Part shown: positions 35,329-43,221 of the stretch, in pieces | Layout: each line of letters opens with the position of its first letter | How positions within the stretch are numbered: the first letter of the stretch is position 1 | Source of the DNA: a virus | DNA: 64,000 nt | IMG/VR virus record: IMGVR_UViG_3300027759_003961 | Coordinates: 19,059-83,058 of that record | Strand: one strand, 5' to 3' | Program-made: the position numbers and the translations under genes | Notes under the pieces: model-generated | Databases searched by the model: none | The model's input: the letters and a program-made list of their open reading frames with translations, nothing else | What the model was told of the DNA's origin: nothing

Positions 35329-35655
35329 TTATTCTGGACTAAAACTACTGCCGCAACCGCAGGTGGTTACAGCCTGGGGATTTTTAATACTAAAAGTAGC
35401 ACCGTATTGGTCTTCTTTATAGTCTACTTCTGCACCTTGAAGATAGCCGCCACTCATTGAATCAACTAAAACTTGGACTCCGTTATAGTCTAAATCCCAA
35501 TCATCTTCGTTTTTCACTTCATCTAAGGTAAACCCGTAGCTCATTCCGCTACACCCGCCACCCTGAACAAAAACACGGAGTTTAATATTAGGGTTATTTT
35601 CTTCGGCAATAATATCTTTAATTTTTGCTACTGCGTTTTCTGTAATTGTAATCAT
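35329..35655 (-). CDS. iscA-like: A-type Fe-S cluster carrier (IscA/ErpA/HesB)
   Basis: 108 residues, normal length for the family. The three cluster-ligating cysteines are present: C35 in [13 protein letters not shown] and C99/C101 in the C-terminal TTCGCGSSF. These proteins pass Fe-S clusters or iron to client enzymes; possible clients here are the radical SAM protein and iron for the superoxide dismutase. Overlaps the SOD stop by ATGA as last gene of the IF-1 operon. Confidence 0.93.
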   Translation of the reverse strand: MITITENAVAKIKDIIAEENNPNIKLRVFVQGGGCSGMSYGFTLDEVKNEDDWDLDYNGVQVLVDSMSGGYLQGAEVDYKEDQYGATFSIKNPQAVTTCGCGSSFSPE

Positions 35656-36191
35656 ATTCTCTCCGAGCAGACATTCCAGTTAATAATTTTCCACATATTA
35701 TCTAAATATTGTTCTTTTTCCCACTGATAATCCGACCATGCATGTTCCCACCAGTCCACGAGCACACAGATATCTGTTCTAACTGCATGGTTCTTGATTG
35801 TTTTAATCGTGCCCGATGTGCTAAGATATACCCAGCCTGACCCCTGGACAGCCATGGCCACCTTTTTAAATTCTGCTTTAAAGTCTTCATAAGTTTTAAA
35901 ATTACTTTCGATAAGTTCTAATACAGCGCCTTTAGGACGATTAGCACCTTTGGGTGGTTGTAATTGTGGGAAAAACTTGTTGTGTAAAAAGCTGCCGGCG
36001 CGGTTAAATTCTGGATCACCCTCACCTGCATTGTAGCGTTTTGCATAGCCTTTGGCTAGATGTTCGTAGTGATAGATAATATTATTTTTGCTCAGTACTG
36101 GATCTAAACCGTCTTCTGCATAGGACAGAGGTGTGGTTTCCAACTTGGCCGGTCGTGTAGTTTGTTCTATTAGATTGATTTGTTCACGCAT
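35652..36191 (-). CDS. sodB-like: Fe/Mn superoxide dismutase
   Basis: 179 residues, slightly shorter than E. coli SodB. All four metal ligands are visible: H41 ([12 protein letters not shown]), H70 (SFLHNKFF), D146 and H150 ([10 protein letters not shown]). It converts superoxide to peroxide, which AhpC/AhpD encoded at 49 kb could then remove. It lies between an unknown gene and the Fe-S carrier in the IF-1 operon. Confidence 0.92.
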   Translation of the reverse strand: MREQINLIEQTTRPAKLETTPLSYAEDGLDPVLSKNNIIYHYEHLAKGYAKRYNAGEGDPEFNRAGSFLHNKFFPQLQPPKGANRPKGAVLELIESNFKTYEDFKAEFKKVAMAVQGSGWVYLSTSGTIKTIKNHAVRTDICVLVDWWEHAWSDYQWEKEQYLDNMWKIINWNVCSERI

Positions 36192-36198
36192 AGGGTAT

Positions 36199-37206
36199 TT
36201 AGTTTAATGCAGAGCTAAAGCCAATCATTTTTGACTTGTAAGTGTTGTCAGGCCGATACAATACAAAGTCCCAGTCCTGATCAATAAAAGTAGTGTGTTC
36301 TAAATCTACCCATATTAAAAATTCACTTAGATCAATGTCTCTTGGATGTTTGACATAGAGTACATGTTGTTTGTTTTCTGCTCCGTAGTGATTTCTTGCT
36401 AGTCTTTCTAGATGTCCTGGAAGGAACAACTGATGTGCAAGATGGCTAATGTCTCCGGCTACACGATAGTCCCAAACAGCTAGACTATCTGAAATTAACT
36501 CTGGCCAATCTGTATAAATTTCTAACTGTGGACGTGGGTATCTTATTTTCCATTGCTGTAGTTTGTTTAGCGTGTCCAAATTTGATAGCTCTTGAGAGTT
36601 TTGATACCCTTCTAACTCTTCATCAATTACACCGTGCAAAAATAAACGAGTATGATTGTTTATTTGTTTCAACACAGCAGAAAGTTGTATCGCTGGACTT
36701 TGTCTAGGATTATATGCTAACCCAAGTACAGTATGCAGTTGTTGGTCTGAGGTTACTTCGACAGGATTATCAATCCACTGAGAAATATCTGAGCCTGCTT
36801 GATCAAAAAACAGTGCTGTAAGTTGTTCTGGATCCTTTTTAGTTAGGCCACTAGCAAGTATTCGGCCGCCGCCTGTTGCCCACTCGGGCTCATTGTCTAT
36901 CATATTAACACATGCTGGCCATTTCCACTCAGTAGTAAGAGCAAGTCTAGTCATACGCAATCTAAAATCTGAAAATTTTTCTGTAGCAGCTGTGGGTGCA
37001 TTTAATTGTTCAAGAAACTGTTGTTTACGTTCTTGGAATAGTTGATTAAAATATATTTTATTAATGGTGCCATGATATAATCGTCCAAATACATGTAATA
37101 ACGGCAAGAGCTTGTGGTCGCCTGAGTTTTCAACAGTGACACGAAGAGCTATACTACCTGCTTGTAATGGAATCGCATGATAAAATCCATGCTGATCTTT
37201 TATCAT
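36199..37206 (-). CDS. Unknown protein in IF-1/SOD operon
   Basis: 335 residues, no recognised motif. The first ~80 residues (GSIALRVTVENSGDHKLLPLLHVFGRLYHGTI) are beta-rich, the remainder mixed alpha/beta with many Trp and His. It overlaps infA by ATGA and is followed 7 bp later by the SOD gene, so it is co-expressed with them. Confidence 0.75.
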   Translation of the reverse strand: MIKDQHGFYHAIPLQAGSIALRVTVENSGDHKLLPLLHVFGRLYHGTINKIYFNQLFQERKQQFLEQLNAPTAATEKFSDFRLRMTRLALTTEWKWPACVNMIDNEPEWATGGGRILASGLTKKDPEQLTALFFDQAGSDISQWIDNPVEVTSDQQLHTVLGLAYNPRQSPAIQLSAVLKQINNHTRLFLHGVIDEELEGYQNSQELSNLDTLNKLQQWKIRYPRPQLEIYTDWPELISDSLAVWDYRVAGDISHLAHQLFLPGHLERLARNHYGAENKQHVLYVKHPRDIDLSEFLIWVDLEHTTFIDQDWDFVLYRPDNTYKSKMIGFSSALN

Positions 37207-37421
37207 CTGCGCCTTGTGATGCGTCCACGATTTAAATCATACGGGCTAAATTCTAGCTCTACTGTGTCGCCGGCTAGCACTTTGATATTGTTTTGTCTCA
37301 TTCTACCACTGAGATTGGCAAGCACTAGTCGTTCAAACCCTTCCATTTGGACTCGGTACATGGTGTTGGGTAATACTTCTGCAATAACACCTTCCATTTT
37401 TATAACATCTTCTTTGCTCAA
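37203..37421 (-). CDS. infA: Translation initiation factor IF-1
   Basis: 72 residues, exactly the bacterial length. The sequence tracks E. coli IF-1: KMEGVIAEVLPNTMYRVQ, LSGRMRQNNIKVLAGD, PYDLNRGRITRR. It is an S1/OB fold that sits in the ribosomal A site at initiation. The start codon is TTG (37421) with an AAGGAG site 12 nt upstream; no ATG is available before Met9. Rare starts are sensitive to initiation factors, so autoregulation is possible. It is the first gene of the operon with SOD and IscA. Confidence 0.93.
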   Translation of the reverse strand: MSKEDVIKMEGVIAEVLPNTMYRVQMEGFERLVLANLSGRMRQNNIKVLAGDTVELEFSPYDLNRGRITRRR

Positions 37422-37455
37422 TTGTGTGCTAATCTCCTTAGTGTTTTACTTATGA

Positions 37456-37851
37456 TTAACGACGCATAGAACTAATATCTATAGCTTCTTGATCGGTAAA
37501 CACCGGAACACCATTAGATTTATGAAGAGTAGCTATGCCCTTTACCTTGGTTCCGGTATATTCGTTATCTTTGACTTTTACACAGGGCACCCAGCCAGTG
37601 TCTTGGCTAGCAACATGAGGAGTTTCTCTCCCAGGCGGAGTCTTGGGCATAAAGTCCTGTATAGTCTTTTTGGGTGCATTATAAGGGCCAGTACTAAATC
37701 GAGGCGCCATCTTATCAAACTTCACCAGCTTGCTATCCCATTCGGCTTGGCGTTGTTGAGCTAGCTTTTTGGCTTCGGCGCTGGCCCATCGTTTAGGACC
37801 TTTTTTCTTGCCTGTTGTGCTTAACCAAGGGCCTTCAAGATGCATGGTCAT
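37456..37851 (-). CDS. Hypothetical phage protein
   Basis: 131 residues from ATG 37851 (MTMHLEGPWLSTTGKKKGPK). Basic N-terminal half with many Lys and Trp, and a VPCVKVKDNEYTGTKVKGIA segment. Conserved-looking phage orphan of unknown role; the basic N-terminus may bind nucleic acid. Promoter with inverted repeat lies directly upstream. Confidence 0.65.
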   Translation of the reverse strand: MTMHLEGPWLSTTGKKKGPKRWASAEAKKLAQQRQAEWDSKLVKFDKMAPRFSTGPYNAPKKTIQDFMPKTPPGRETPHVASQDTGWVPCVKVKDNEYTGTKVKGIATLHKSNGVPVFTDQEAIDISSMRR

Positions 37852-37863
37852 AAAAAGAACTCG

Positions 37864-37912
37864 CAAGTGTTATTCATACTACTATTATAACACTTGACGA
37901 GTTTTGAGTCAA
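37864..37912 (-). promoter_or_regulatory. Sigma70-like promoter with inverted repeat
   Basis: TTGACT (37907-37912), 17 nt, TATAAT (37884-37889). A 10-bp inverted repeat CAAGTGTTAT/ATAACACTTG (37864-37873 and 37887-37896, 13-nt loop) overlaps the -10. Its 10/13/10 geometry equals that at the dnaJ-like promoter although the arms differ. Confidence 0.7.
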
Positions 37913-39114
37913 CCTAATAATTTGTATAATTCGGGCAGATAATCATGCAGTCTAATACCTTTCCAACCGTCCTGTTTAGTTATGCTTACTTGGAATTTTT
38001 TATAGTTAATCTCATCTTGATCTGTGTGTTTAGATAATAACGCTGTTATAGATGAATCATTTATTTTTTCTAATATTATTTTTTTAACTGAATACGGCAA
38101 CGAGTTTGGACTAAATTGTTCTGGAGTGTAAACTGGATTTACAATATATTTGAGTTGGTTTTGCTCAAACCATTTAATAGTATCAGTAAAATACAATATA
38201 TTAAGATTACTCACGGTATAACTCACACTAGGTATAATTCCATGAGTTTTACAATAATTAATATTTTTTAATAATAATTCCCACTTGAGCGGATACCTAA
38301 GATACTCAAACACCGGTCCAACCCCATCAATACTAAAACACATATTAGTATTTGTAAATTTTGATAGAATGTTTTTTTGTTGTTGAGTAAGTTTAACGCC
38401 GCCGTTTGTGGTAAAATTTATAAAACAATCAGTATTACCGTGCTCTATTAATTTCTCTAAAATTTTAAAATTAGTAGCACTGAGTAATGGCTCACCACCA
38501 CGAAACCCAACAGACTTTGCTTTTTTAAAATCTATATCTGGCATCACTTGGTCTAAGGTCAATGACCAATTTTTACTTGTTTTAATTCCGTTGCGACTTT
38601 CAAGTTGTCCCCACAAACTACTACTCTTACTATTACAGGTTATGCAAGTTGAATTACAGGTATTACTAGTATCAATTTTGTAGTGAACTGTTGCATTTTT
38701 ACCTTGCTGGCATTCTTCAAATAATTGTGCTAGGTCTCGATCAAAATAAAAATCCAAAGTTTCATTTTTAATAATGCGATCACTTTTAAAGCCAGCACCT
38801 TCTAAATTCCAACATTTTTGACAAGCTGTAGGACGTTGCCCATCAAGCATGTTGCGTTTAATTAAATCAATATCGTAATCTTTTGCTAACAAACAACATG
38901 GTGTCTGCGACGGTAACTCTATACCAAAAAACGGTAATACACAATACGCAATATTATTAAGGTTGCGGGGACCGGTTAGCATCTCGTCAATTTCTGCGTA
39001 CACAAATGATTCCACAGATTGATTTAACTGAAAATCAGCATAACTGGGCCAGTCTGGTCCAGCTACAGCTTCGTAATCGCGTTGAGTAATGCTTTTATAT
39101 TTTTCTAAATTCAT
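37909..39114 (-). CDS. Radical SAM protein with GPDWP motif
   Basis: 401 residues. The 4Fe-4S/SAM motif is CNSTCITC (C153, C157, C160), followed by GFRGGEPLLS and FTTNGGVKL as in SPASM/twitch-type radical SAM enzymes. Upstream, CC at 73-74 and CQKCW at 98-102 may hold an extra cluster or zinc. GPDWP at 19-23 is shared with two proteins in the sulfation island. Substrate unknown; peptide or sugar modification is plausible. Needs Fe-S supply, which the IscA-like carrier could support. Confidence 0.85.
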   Translation of the reverse strand: MNLEKYKSITQRDYEAVAGPDWPSYADFQLNQSVESFVYAEIDEMLTGPRNLNNIAYCVLPFFGIELPSQTPCCLLAKDYDIDLIKRNMLDGQRPTACQKCWNLEGAGFKSDRIIKNETLDFYFDRDLAQLFEECQQGKNATVHYKIDTSNTCNSTCITCNSKSSSLWGQLESRNGIKTSKNWSLTLDQVMPDIDFKKAKSVGFRGGEPLLSATNFKILEKLIEHGNTDCFINFTTNGGVKLTQQQKNILSKFTNTNMCFSIDGVGPVFEYLRYPLKWELLLKNINYCKTHGIIPSVSYTVSNLNILYFTDTIKWFEQNQLKYIVNPVYTPEQFSPNSLPYSVKKIILEKINDSSITALLSKHTDQDEINYKKFQVSITKQDGWKGIRLHDYLPELYKLLG

Positions 39115-39135
39115 CTTGTGGCTAGGATCCTACGT

Positions 39136-39450
39136 TTATTTAAATAGGATCATAGCCATCAATACAGCTTGGGTAATAAACCCTGCACCAATGGTGATAA
39201 TGTTAAGTGCGTCTTTGAGCACTACTGCCCGCATGAACAATAGTACCAGTCCGGCCCACATGAACAAAACAATGTCTAGGTTTGGCACGTTATCACTTAG
39301 ACCTGTGAGCAAGGCCAACAAGGTTGGTATTGTAGCACAATGTATAAGAACTACTGCTAACCAACCTAGGGTATCAGCACTTACCTTGGGCAAGTGTTGT
39401 TCTAACCAAGTTCTTAATGAATTCAATAAATTTTCTAATTTGATTATCAT
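39136..39450 (-). CDS. Small polytopic membrane protein
   Basis: 104 residues with three predicted membrane helices (LGWLAVVLIHCATIPTLLALL, IVLFMWAGLVLLFMRAVVL, IITIGAGFITQAVLMAMIL). Overlaps the SleB-like hydrolase gene by 4 bp, which suggests a second holin or hydrolase partner. Not a family I can name. Confidence 0.65.
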   Translation of the reverse strand: MIIKLENLLNSLRTWLEQHLPKVSADTLGWLAVVLIHCATIPTLLALLTGLSDNVPNLDIVLFMWAGLVLLFMRAVVLKDALNIITIGAGFITQAVLMAMILFK

Positions 39451-40007
39451 ATTTTGTCCGCATAAAAAATGTGTCTCCCAAATTTACCTACTTGTGGTTT
39501 ACCCCATTGTGGTGTTACATAGTCCGCATGGAAATACAATGCATTCTTCATGCTAGGCAATCGGAAACCTTCTAGTAGGACCTTTTTTGCTACTTCTTCT
39601 GATTCTTTCCAGTGTGCTGGATAGATTGGTCGTATCTTGCTAGAACCGTCGCACATCCAACTAAACTGGCAAACGACTTTCTCAGCAACGACATTCTTTT
39701 GATAAACTACACCGCAAATATCAGATGCAAATTTGCCTGAGGCTACACGATTAATAGTAACCTGGGCCACTGCTACTTTGCCTTCAAATGGCTCAGTTGC
39801 ACTTTCCCAATAGATGTTGCGTGTAAGGCACTCTAATTGGCGAGTGCGATCTGCTGCACTAACAAACCCTTGTCGTTGAACTTCATTAGAAGCTCTAAGG
39901 GTGTCTAGCTTGTTTGTGGTTACCGTGGTTACAGCAAATACTACGGCAACAAAACTAAACAATTTAAAAACTTTACTACCTAAATTGGACTTTGAAATTG
40001 ACTTCAA
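39447..40007 (-). CDS. Cell wall hydrolase, SleB/CwlJ type
   Basis: 186 residues. TTG start with AAGGAG six bases upstream. A membrane anchor or signal (VFKLFSFVAVVFAVTTV) is followed by the Hydrolase_2 domain: LTRNIYWESATEPFEGKVAV with the catalytic Glu, VAQVTINRV, CQFSWMCDG and HIFYADK. It cleaves peptidoglycan. As it has its own export signal it may act during entry or as a virion/lysis helper in addition to the GH19 endolysin. Confidence 0.88.
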   Translation of the reverse strand: MKSISKSNLGSKVFKLFSFVAVVFAVTTVTTNKLDTLRASNEVQRQGFVSAADRTRQLECLTRNIYWESATEPFEGKVAVAQVTINRVASGKFASDICGVVYQKNVVAEKVVCQFSWMCDGSSKIRPIYPAHWKESEEVAKKVLLEGFRLPSMKNALYFHADYVTPQWGKPQVGKFGRHIFYADKI

Positions 40008-40354
40008 TGTCTTCTCCTTTCAGCTATAGTGAGCTGTTCACCGGAGTTGCCCAGGATGGGCGCATTGACATTGTCGCAGGACAGAATAAGACCTCGGGCC
40101 TCAGTGCCATACTCTCTAAGCGCGGTTTTGTTTCTCACCGGGCTCATACCATTTGTCAATGAAGAGGATTTCCGAAGTCCTCTTTGATACTGGACCAGCT
40201 TTGCGGCACTGGCCATCCGTTTTGGAGTAGATCTAAGATTATAATCCTCCGCTAAACATAAGTTAGCCTGGTTTGTTTTTCTACTCTCTAAAATACTTAG
40301 CTCTGGAGTAGGGTCCTGGGCTAATAACTCCAAATTTTGATATGTTTTTACCAT
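40004..40354 (-). CDS. Hypothetical basic protein
   Basis: About 116 residues from ATG 40354 (40363 is an alternative). Basic and rich in Arg, Leu and Ser (RSTPKRMASAAKLVQYQRGLRK), with no recognised motif. TTGA overlap with the following hydrolase start supports translation. Possibly nucleic-acid binding. Confidence 0.5.
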   Translation of the reverse strand: MVKTYQNLELLAQDPTPELSILESRKTNQANLCLAEDYNLRSTPKRMASAAKLVQYQRGLRKSSSLTNGMSPVRNKTALREYGTEARGLILSCDNVNAPILGNSGEQLTIAERRRH

Positions 40355-40365
40355 AATATACATAC

Positions 40366-40394
40366 ATTATAGTATAAATTCTATTATTAGTCAA
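40366..40394 (-). promoter_or_regulatory. Sigma70-like promoter for the SleB-like operon
   Basis: TTGACT, 17-nt spacer, TATAAT. The -35 box overlaps the end of the preceding gene, and the -10 ends 12 bp before ATG 40354. Confidence 0.65.
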
Positions 40395-40842
40395 TCACCG
40401 GCGGTGGCATGGCCTTTAAACGGTCCCATGTGGCCTGTTTATCTTTGATCTGTTGCTCAAGTTCTCTATACTTCTTGCCCAATGCATAAAGTTCTTCCCA
40501 TTCTGCTTCCAGGGCGGTGTTTGGTTGCAGTAAGTTAAGTCTGTTTTGTATTTCTTGCATGGTTTTGAGCAGACTAATTCCATTGATCTCAATGTCAGCA
40601 TCCGCACCATCTAGCTTAATTTTAGAACTGGTTGTATTAGCCCACGGACTAGTATTAATTCCTGTGCCGGCGCTGAAGGTATATGGGCTGGTATAAGTTG
40701 CACCTATTCCTGCGGTAAGACTAACATTTGGCACAGCGTATGTTCCGCTAGCACTCATAGTATCTGAGTAATTAAGCACAGACAACGTAATAGTGTCGCC
40801 ACCTAGTATCGTAATACCGGATAAATCTAATTTGGGTTCCAT
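40387..40842 (-). CDS. Hypothetical structural-type protein
   Basis: 151 residues from ATG 40842 with AAAGGAA upstream. Residues 1-95 are beta-rich (LSGITILGGDTITLSVLNY, GTYAVPNVSLTAGIGATYT), and 96-151 a helical coiled coil (LLKTMQEIQNRLNLL, KKYRELEQQIKDKQA). The mix suits a virion component; no family name. Confidence 0.65.
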   Translation of the reverse strand: MEPKLDLSGITILGGDTITLSVLNYSDTMSASGTYAVPNVSLTAGIGATYTSPYTFSAGTGINTSPWANTTSSKIKLDGADADIEINGISLLKTMQEIQNRLNLLQPNTALEAEWEELYALGKKYRELEQQIKDKQATWDRLKAMPPPVID

Positions 40843-40860
40843 AGTATTCCTTTGAGAAAT

Positions 40861-40881
40861 AGAGTGGGCAAAACCCACTCT
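40861..40881 (-). terminator. Hairpin, probable terminator
   Basis: An 8-bp perfect stem (AGAGTGGG/CCCACTCT, loop of 5) lies between two minus-strand genes. The minus-strand tail is ATTTCT, a weak T-tract, so termination may be partial. Confidence 0.5.
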
Positions 40882-40886
40882 CCTTA

Positions 40887-41078
40887 TTACTTGGCTGTGG
40901 CCAATGCTTCTTTTTCTGCGGTGATTTCTTTGCGGCGCTCTTTGATTGCTTTGCTCATTTCCTGTAGGGCTTTTCTAGCACGGGCGGCACTGGCTTTAAC
41001 GCCTTTGCCTGTGAACTTTTCGTTCTCTGCAATGTATGAGTCAAATGCTGTTTTGATTGCGTCATGATTTACTGACAT
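40887..41078 (-). CDS. Small basic helical protein, histone-like
   Basis: 63 residues (IAENEKFTGKGVKASAARARKALQEMSK...) with Lys/Ala/Arg-rich helix, reminiscent of the short H1/Hc1-type proteins found in betaproteobacteria and phages. May bind DNA or RNA. Its own sigma70-like promoter lies upstream. Confidence 0.65.
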   Translation of the reverse strand: MSVNHDAIKTAFDSYIAENEKFTGKGVKASAARARKALQEMSKAIKERRKEITAEKEALATAK

Positions 41079-41116
41079 TTTATTTCCTTTATTGTAAAGT
41101 GCCTGAGCACCAGTTA

Positions 41117-41144
41117 ATTATACACTATAAAGGTGGTTTGTCAA
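41117..41144 (-). promoter_or_regulatory. Sigma70-like promoter of the histone-like gene
   Basis: TTGACA and TATAAT, both consensus, with a 16-nt spacer. A GTGC/GCAC hairpin occurs just downstream in the leader. Confidence 0.65.
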
Positions 41145-41383
41145 ATATTCACGTGCCGTTTTGCCCAAGGGTCCCATACAACCACATGGTCCCAACCGTG
41201 TGTCCAGGTCATTAAGAACAAGCTAAAAGTATTGTGATCGTATATGTGCATACGGTTATCTTCTACACGGCACTGAATTGATCGGCTGGTCTTGGACCAT
41301 TTGTTAAGACGGTCGTTGGCCGCAGAGTCACGATGTACGACTGTAAAAATTGGTTCAGAAGAACGGTGGTTTGATAATGACAT
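41141..41383 (-). CDS. Small hypothetical protein
   Basis: 80 residues, His/Trp/Asp-rich toward the C-terminus (MTWTHGWDHVVVWDPWAKRH). Starts immediately after the stop of the next upstream gene. Unknown function. Confidence 0.6.
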   Translation of the reverse strand: MSLSNHRSSEPIFTVVHRDSAANDRLNKWSKTSRSIQCRVEDNRMHIYDHNTFSLFLMTWTHGWDHVVVWDPWAKRHVNI

Positions 41384-41620
41384 TTAATGTAGAGGTTGAT
41401 CAACAGGACGAGGCGTGTTGATTTGCTCCACATATTTAACAAATTCTTCATCTAATACCAATCGTTCATTGTCGTGCTTTTGAGCCGTACTGTCGGACAC
41501 TCCAAGAATACGCATGACTCCACCTATGTGTACTTCGGTGATGCCACAGTCGTACAGGACCACCATGAGGTTTAGTATGGACAAGCGTATGGATTGGTCT
41601 AATTCAATATCATCAAGCAT
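41384..41620 (-). CDS. Small HTH-like protein
   Basis: 78 residues, mostly helical. VHIGGVMRILGVSDSTAQKHDNE could be a helix-turn-helix, but the match is loose. It might regulate genes or be a small structural protein. Confidence 0.55.
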   Translation of the reverse strand: MLDDIELDQSIRLSILNLMVVLYDCGITEVHIGGVMRILGVSDSTAQKHDNERLVLDEEFVKYVEQINTPRPVDQPLH

Positions 41621-41633
41621 GCAAATACTTATA

Positions 41634-41957
41634 TCACTTGTATTTGGATTCGATTTCTTCTACTGTGGATGGCTTGACGCCTGTGGTGGTTACTGTAAGT
41701 TTAAACTCAGTCTGTTTGTCTTGGCAGACAACTTCATCTCGGAGCATTCGCGTCATTCTACAGTCCTGGCTAGTCACTGTACTGAACACATGATCTGTGA
41801 TACTTTTGCCAGTGGTTTCTTGAGTGGCAACACTGCCTACACTGACTCCTGTTAACAATAAAGGAGCGGCACACCCAGATAATAATAATAGAAAAGATAC
41901 CGCAAGTATCTTGTACATAATAAATTTGGAGGACTTACGGATTGCTCCGGCCTCCAT
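41634..41957 (-). CDS. Predicted lipoprotein
   Basis: A lipobox (LLLLSGCAAP) follows a hydrophobic segment. ATG 41957 is coupled to the upstream stop and gives a 14-residue N-terminal extension; ATG 41918 (MYKILAVSF) gives a more classical signal but has no ribosome site. The mature part is ~80 residues with three Cys. Function unknown. Confidence 0.6.
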   Translation of the reverse strand: MEAGAIRKSSKFIMYKILAVSFLLLLSGCAAPLLLTGVSVGSVATQETTGKSITDHVFSTVTSQDCRMTRMLRDEVVCQDKQTEFKLTVTTTGVKPSTVEEIESKYK

Positions 41958-41960
41958 TTA

Positions 41961-42284
41961 TTAAACTGCTACTTTTTCTGCAGATTTAGCAGAAGTCTTA
42001 ACAGCCTTGACCTTTACTTCACCGCGTTTAGCAATCTTGGACTTTTCGGCCAATTTGTTTGCTACAGCATACCCAGCATCACCTGCGACACCTTGCTCGG
42101 TCAAATACTGAAGAGCTTGGAGTTTGGTCATTGGGGTTGGCAATTCTACCAAGTTGATTGCTGTACAACCAGCCTTGTTCAAAATCTTAATACGAGCCAC
42201 CAAGTCGTTTGCAAAACGAGCTTTAGTAGTACCATTAGGATTTGTTGCTGTACCTGCTACTGTAAATAATTTATCTTGTGACAT
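41961..42284 (-). CDS. Hypothetical phage protein
   Basis: 107 residues (KLFTVAGTATNPNGTTKARFANDLVARIKILNKAG split by short loops) with a conserved phage look and an Ala/Lys-rich basic tail. The N-terminal region could be a small nucleic-acid-binding fold. A consensus promoter precedes it. Confidence 0.65.
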   Translation of the reverse strand: MSQDKLFTVAGTATNPNGTTKARFANDLVARIKILNKAGCTAINLVELPTPMTKLQALQYLTEQGVAGDAGYAVANKLAEKSKIAKRGEVKVKAVKTSAKSAEKVAV

Positions 42285-42344
42285 GATGTTGCCTTTCTAA
42301 GTTGCCTATTAAGTTGATTTAAACTACTACTCACTACAATAACA

Positions 42345-42373
42345 ATTATACTTGAATTCGGTATTAAAGTCAA
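42345..42373 (-). promoter_or_regulatory. Sigma70-like promoter, 41.9 kb operon
   Basis: TTGACT, 17-nt spacer, TATAAT, 61 nt before ATG 42284. The long leader has no clear structure. Confidence 0.65.
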
Positions 42374-42407
42374 CCATAATTGCTATATTTGGTTATCCAA
42401 AACTGCC

Positions 42408-42536
42408 TTATTTGGCAGCCTCTTTGGATACTTCTTGGACTTTGGCTACCCCGTTGTCTAGGATCTTGGCGATTCCGGATAGACCAACAGTGCAGATCAA
42501 AATACCAAAAACGGTTCCTAGCACGAATGCTTTCAT
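42408..42536 (-). CDS. Single-pass membrane mini-protein (42 aa)
   Basis: ATG 42536 with a perfect GGAGG seven bases upstream opens a 42-codon frame: MKAFVLGTVFGILICTVGL is a membrane helix, then a short amphipathic tail (KVQEVSKEAAK). It overlaps the preceding gene by ATGA. Could be a small antiholin or membrane regulator. Confidence 0.6.
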   Translation of the reverse strand: MKAFVLGTVFGILICTVGLSGIAKILDNGVAKVQEVSKEAAK

Positions 42537-43186
42537 ACTGCCTCCTGTACGAGTTTGACACGGTTGAGTTGAGTGCTACGGTCGTTGTGTCGTTTGACCG
42601 TACCACGAATAGTTGCATGAGTTTCTGACTTGATTTCCTCACGGTATGCAAAGTAAACCGAATAGTTATCTTTGGTGATAGCACTTACAAACCAAGTATT
42701 GTACTTGGCACTGTAGTTGCTACGCAAGATCTCCACAGCTAGTTCAACCTTGTCGCCAAGTTTACCAATGGTTCCTTGGCAACGGGCTAATCTAGCATCC
42801 ACAGATTCTTTACGTAGTTGCTTGACATAGCTCTGTGGCATGGCTGTGATTACAGAAAGGTCATAGTTGCTGGCAATTGTATCCAGCTCGCATACTCGAG
42901 CAGTAATCTTTGACCATTCACCTAATTCGGTTTTAAGAGCTTGCATGGTTACGGCACTGGCCATATACCTACGACAATCACGAGCCTGCTCACGGTCAAC
43001 ATCAGTAATCAGCGAAAGATTTTCCAAACATCTGCGAACAAGCTCACGGTTAGTTGGGCGAATTACTTGATCACCAATGACCTCTGGTTCTTTAAGATAA
43101 CCCGAGTTCAAGCGATACGCTGTGCAAGCCGCGGACCATACTAGGTCGGCATCTACAGCATCGATTGTATCGTATTTCTTTTTCAT
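42533..43186 (-). CDS. Hypothetical phage protein
   Basis: 217 residues. The first ~130 are helical with several Cys; the C-terminal ~60 (YNTWFVSAITKDNYSVYFAY...ATIRGTVKRHNDRSTQLNRVKL) looks like an OB-type or small beta domain that may bind nucleic acid. Promoter upstream is closely similar to that of the 46.1-46.4 kb gene. Confidence 0.65.
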   Translation of the reverse strand: MKKKYDTIDAVDADLVWSAACTAYRLNSGYLKEPEVIGDQVIRPTNRELVRRCLENLSLITDVDREQARDCRRYMASAVTMQALKTELGEWSKITARVCELDTIASNYDLSVITAMPQSYVKQLRKESVDARLARCQGTIGKLGDKVELAVEILRSNYSAKYNTWFVSAITKDNYSVYFAYREEIKSETHATIRGTVKRHNDRSTQLNRVKLVQEAV

Positions 43187-43221
43187 AAATGTATAATGTT
43201 CTTTTTATTAACTATACAACT

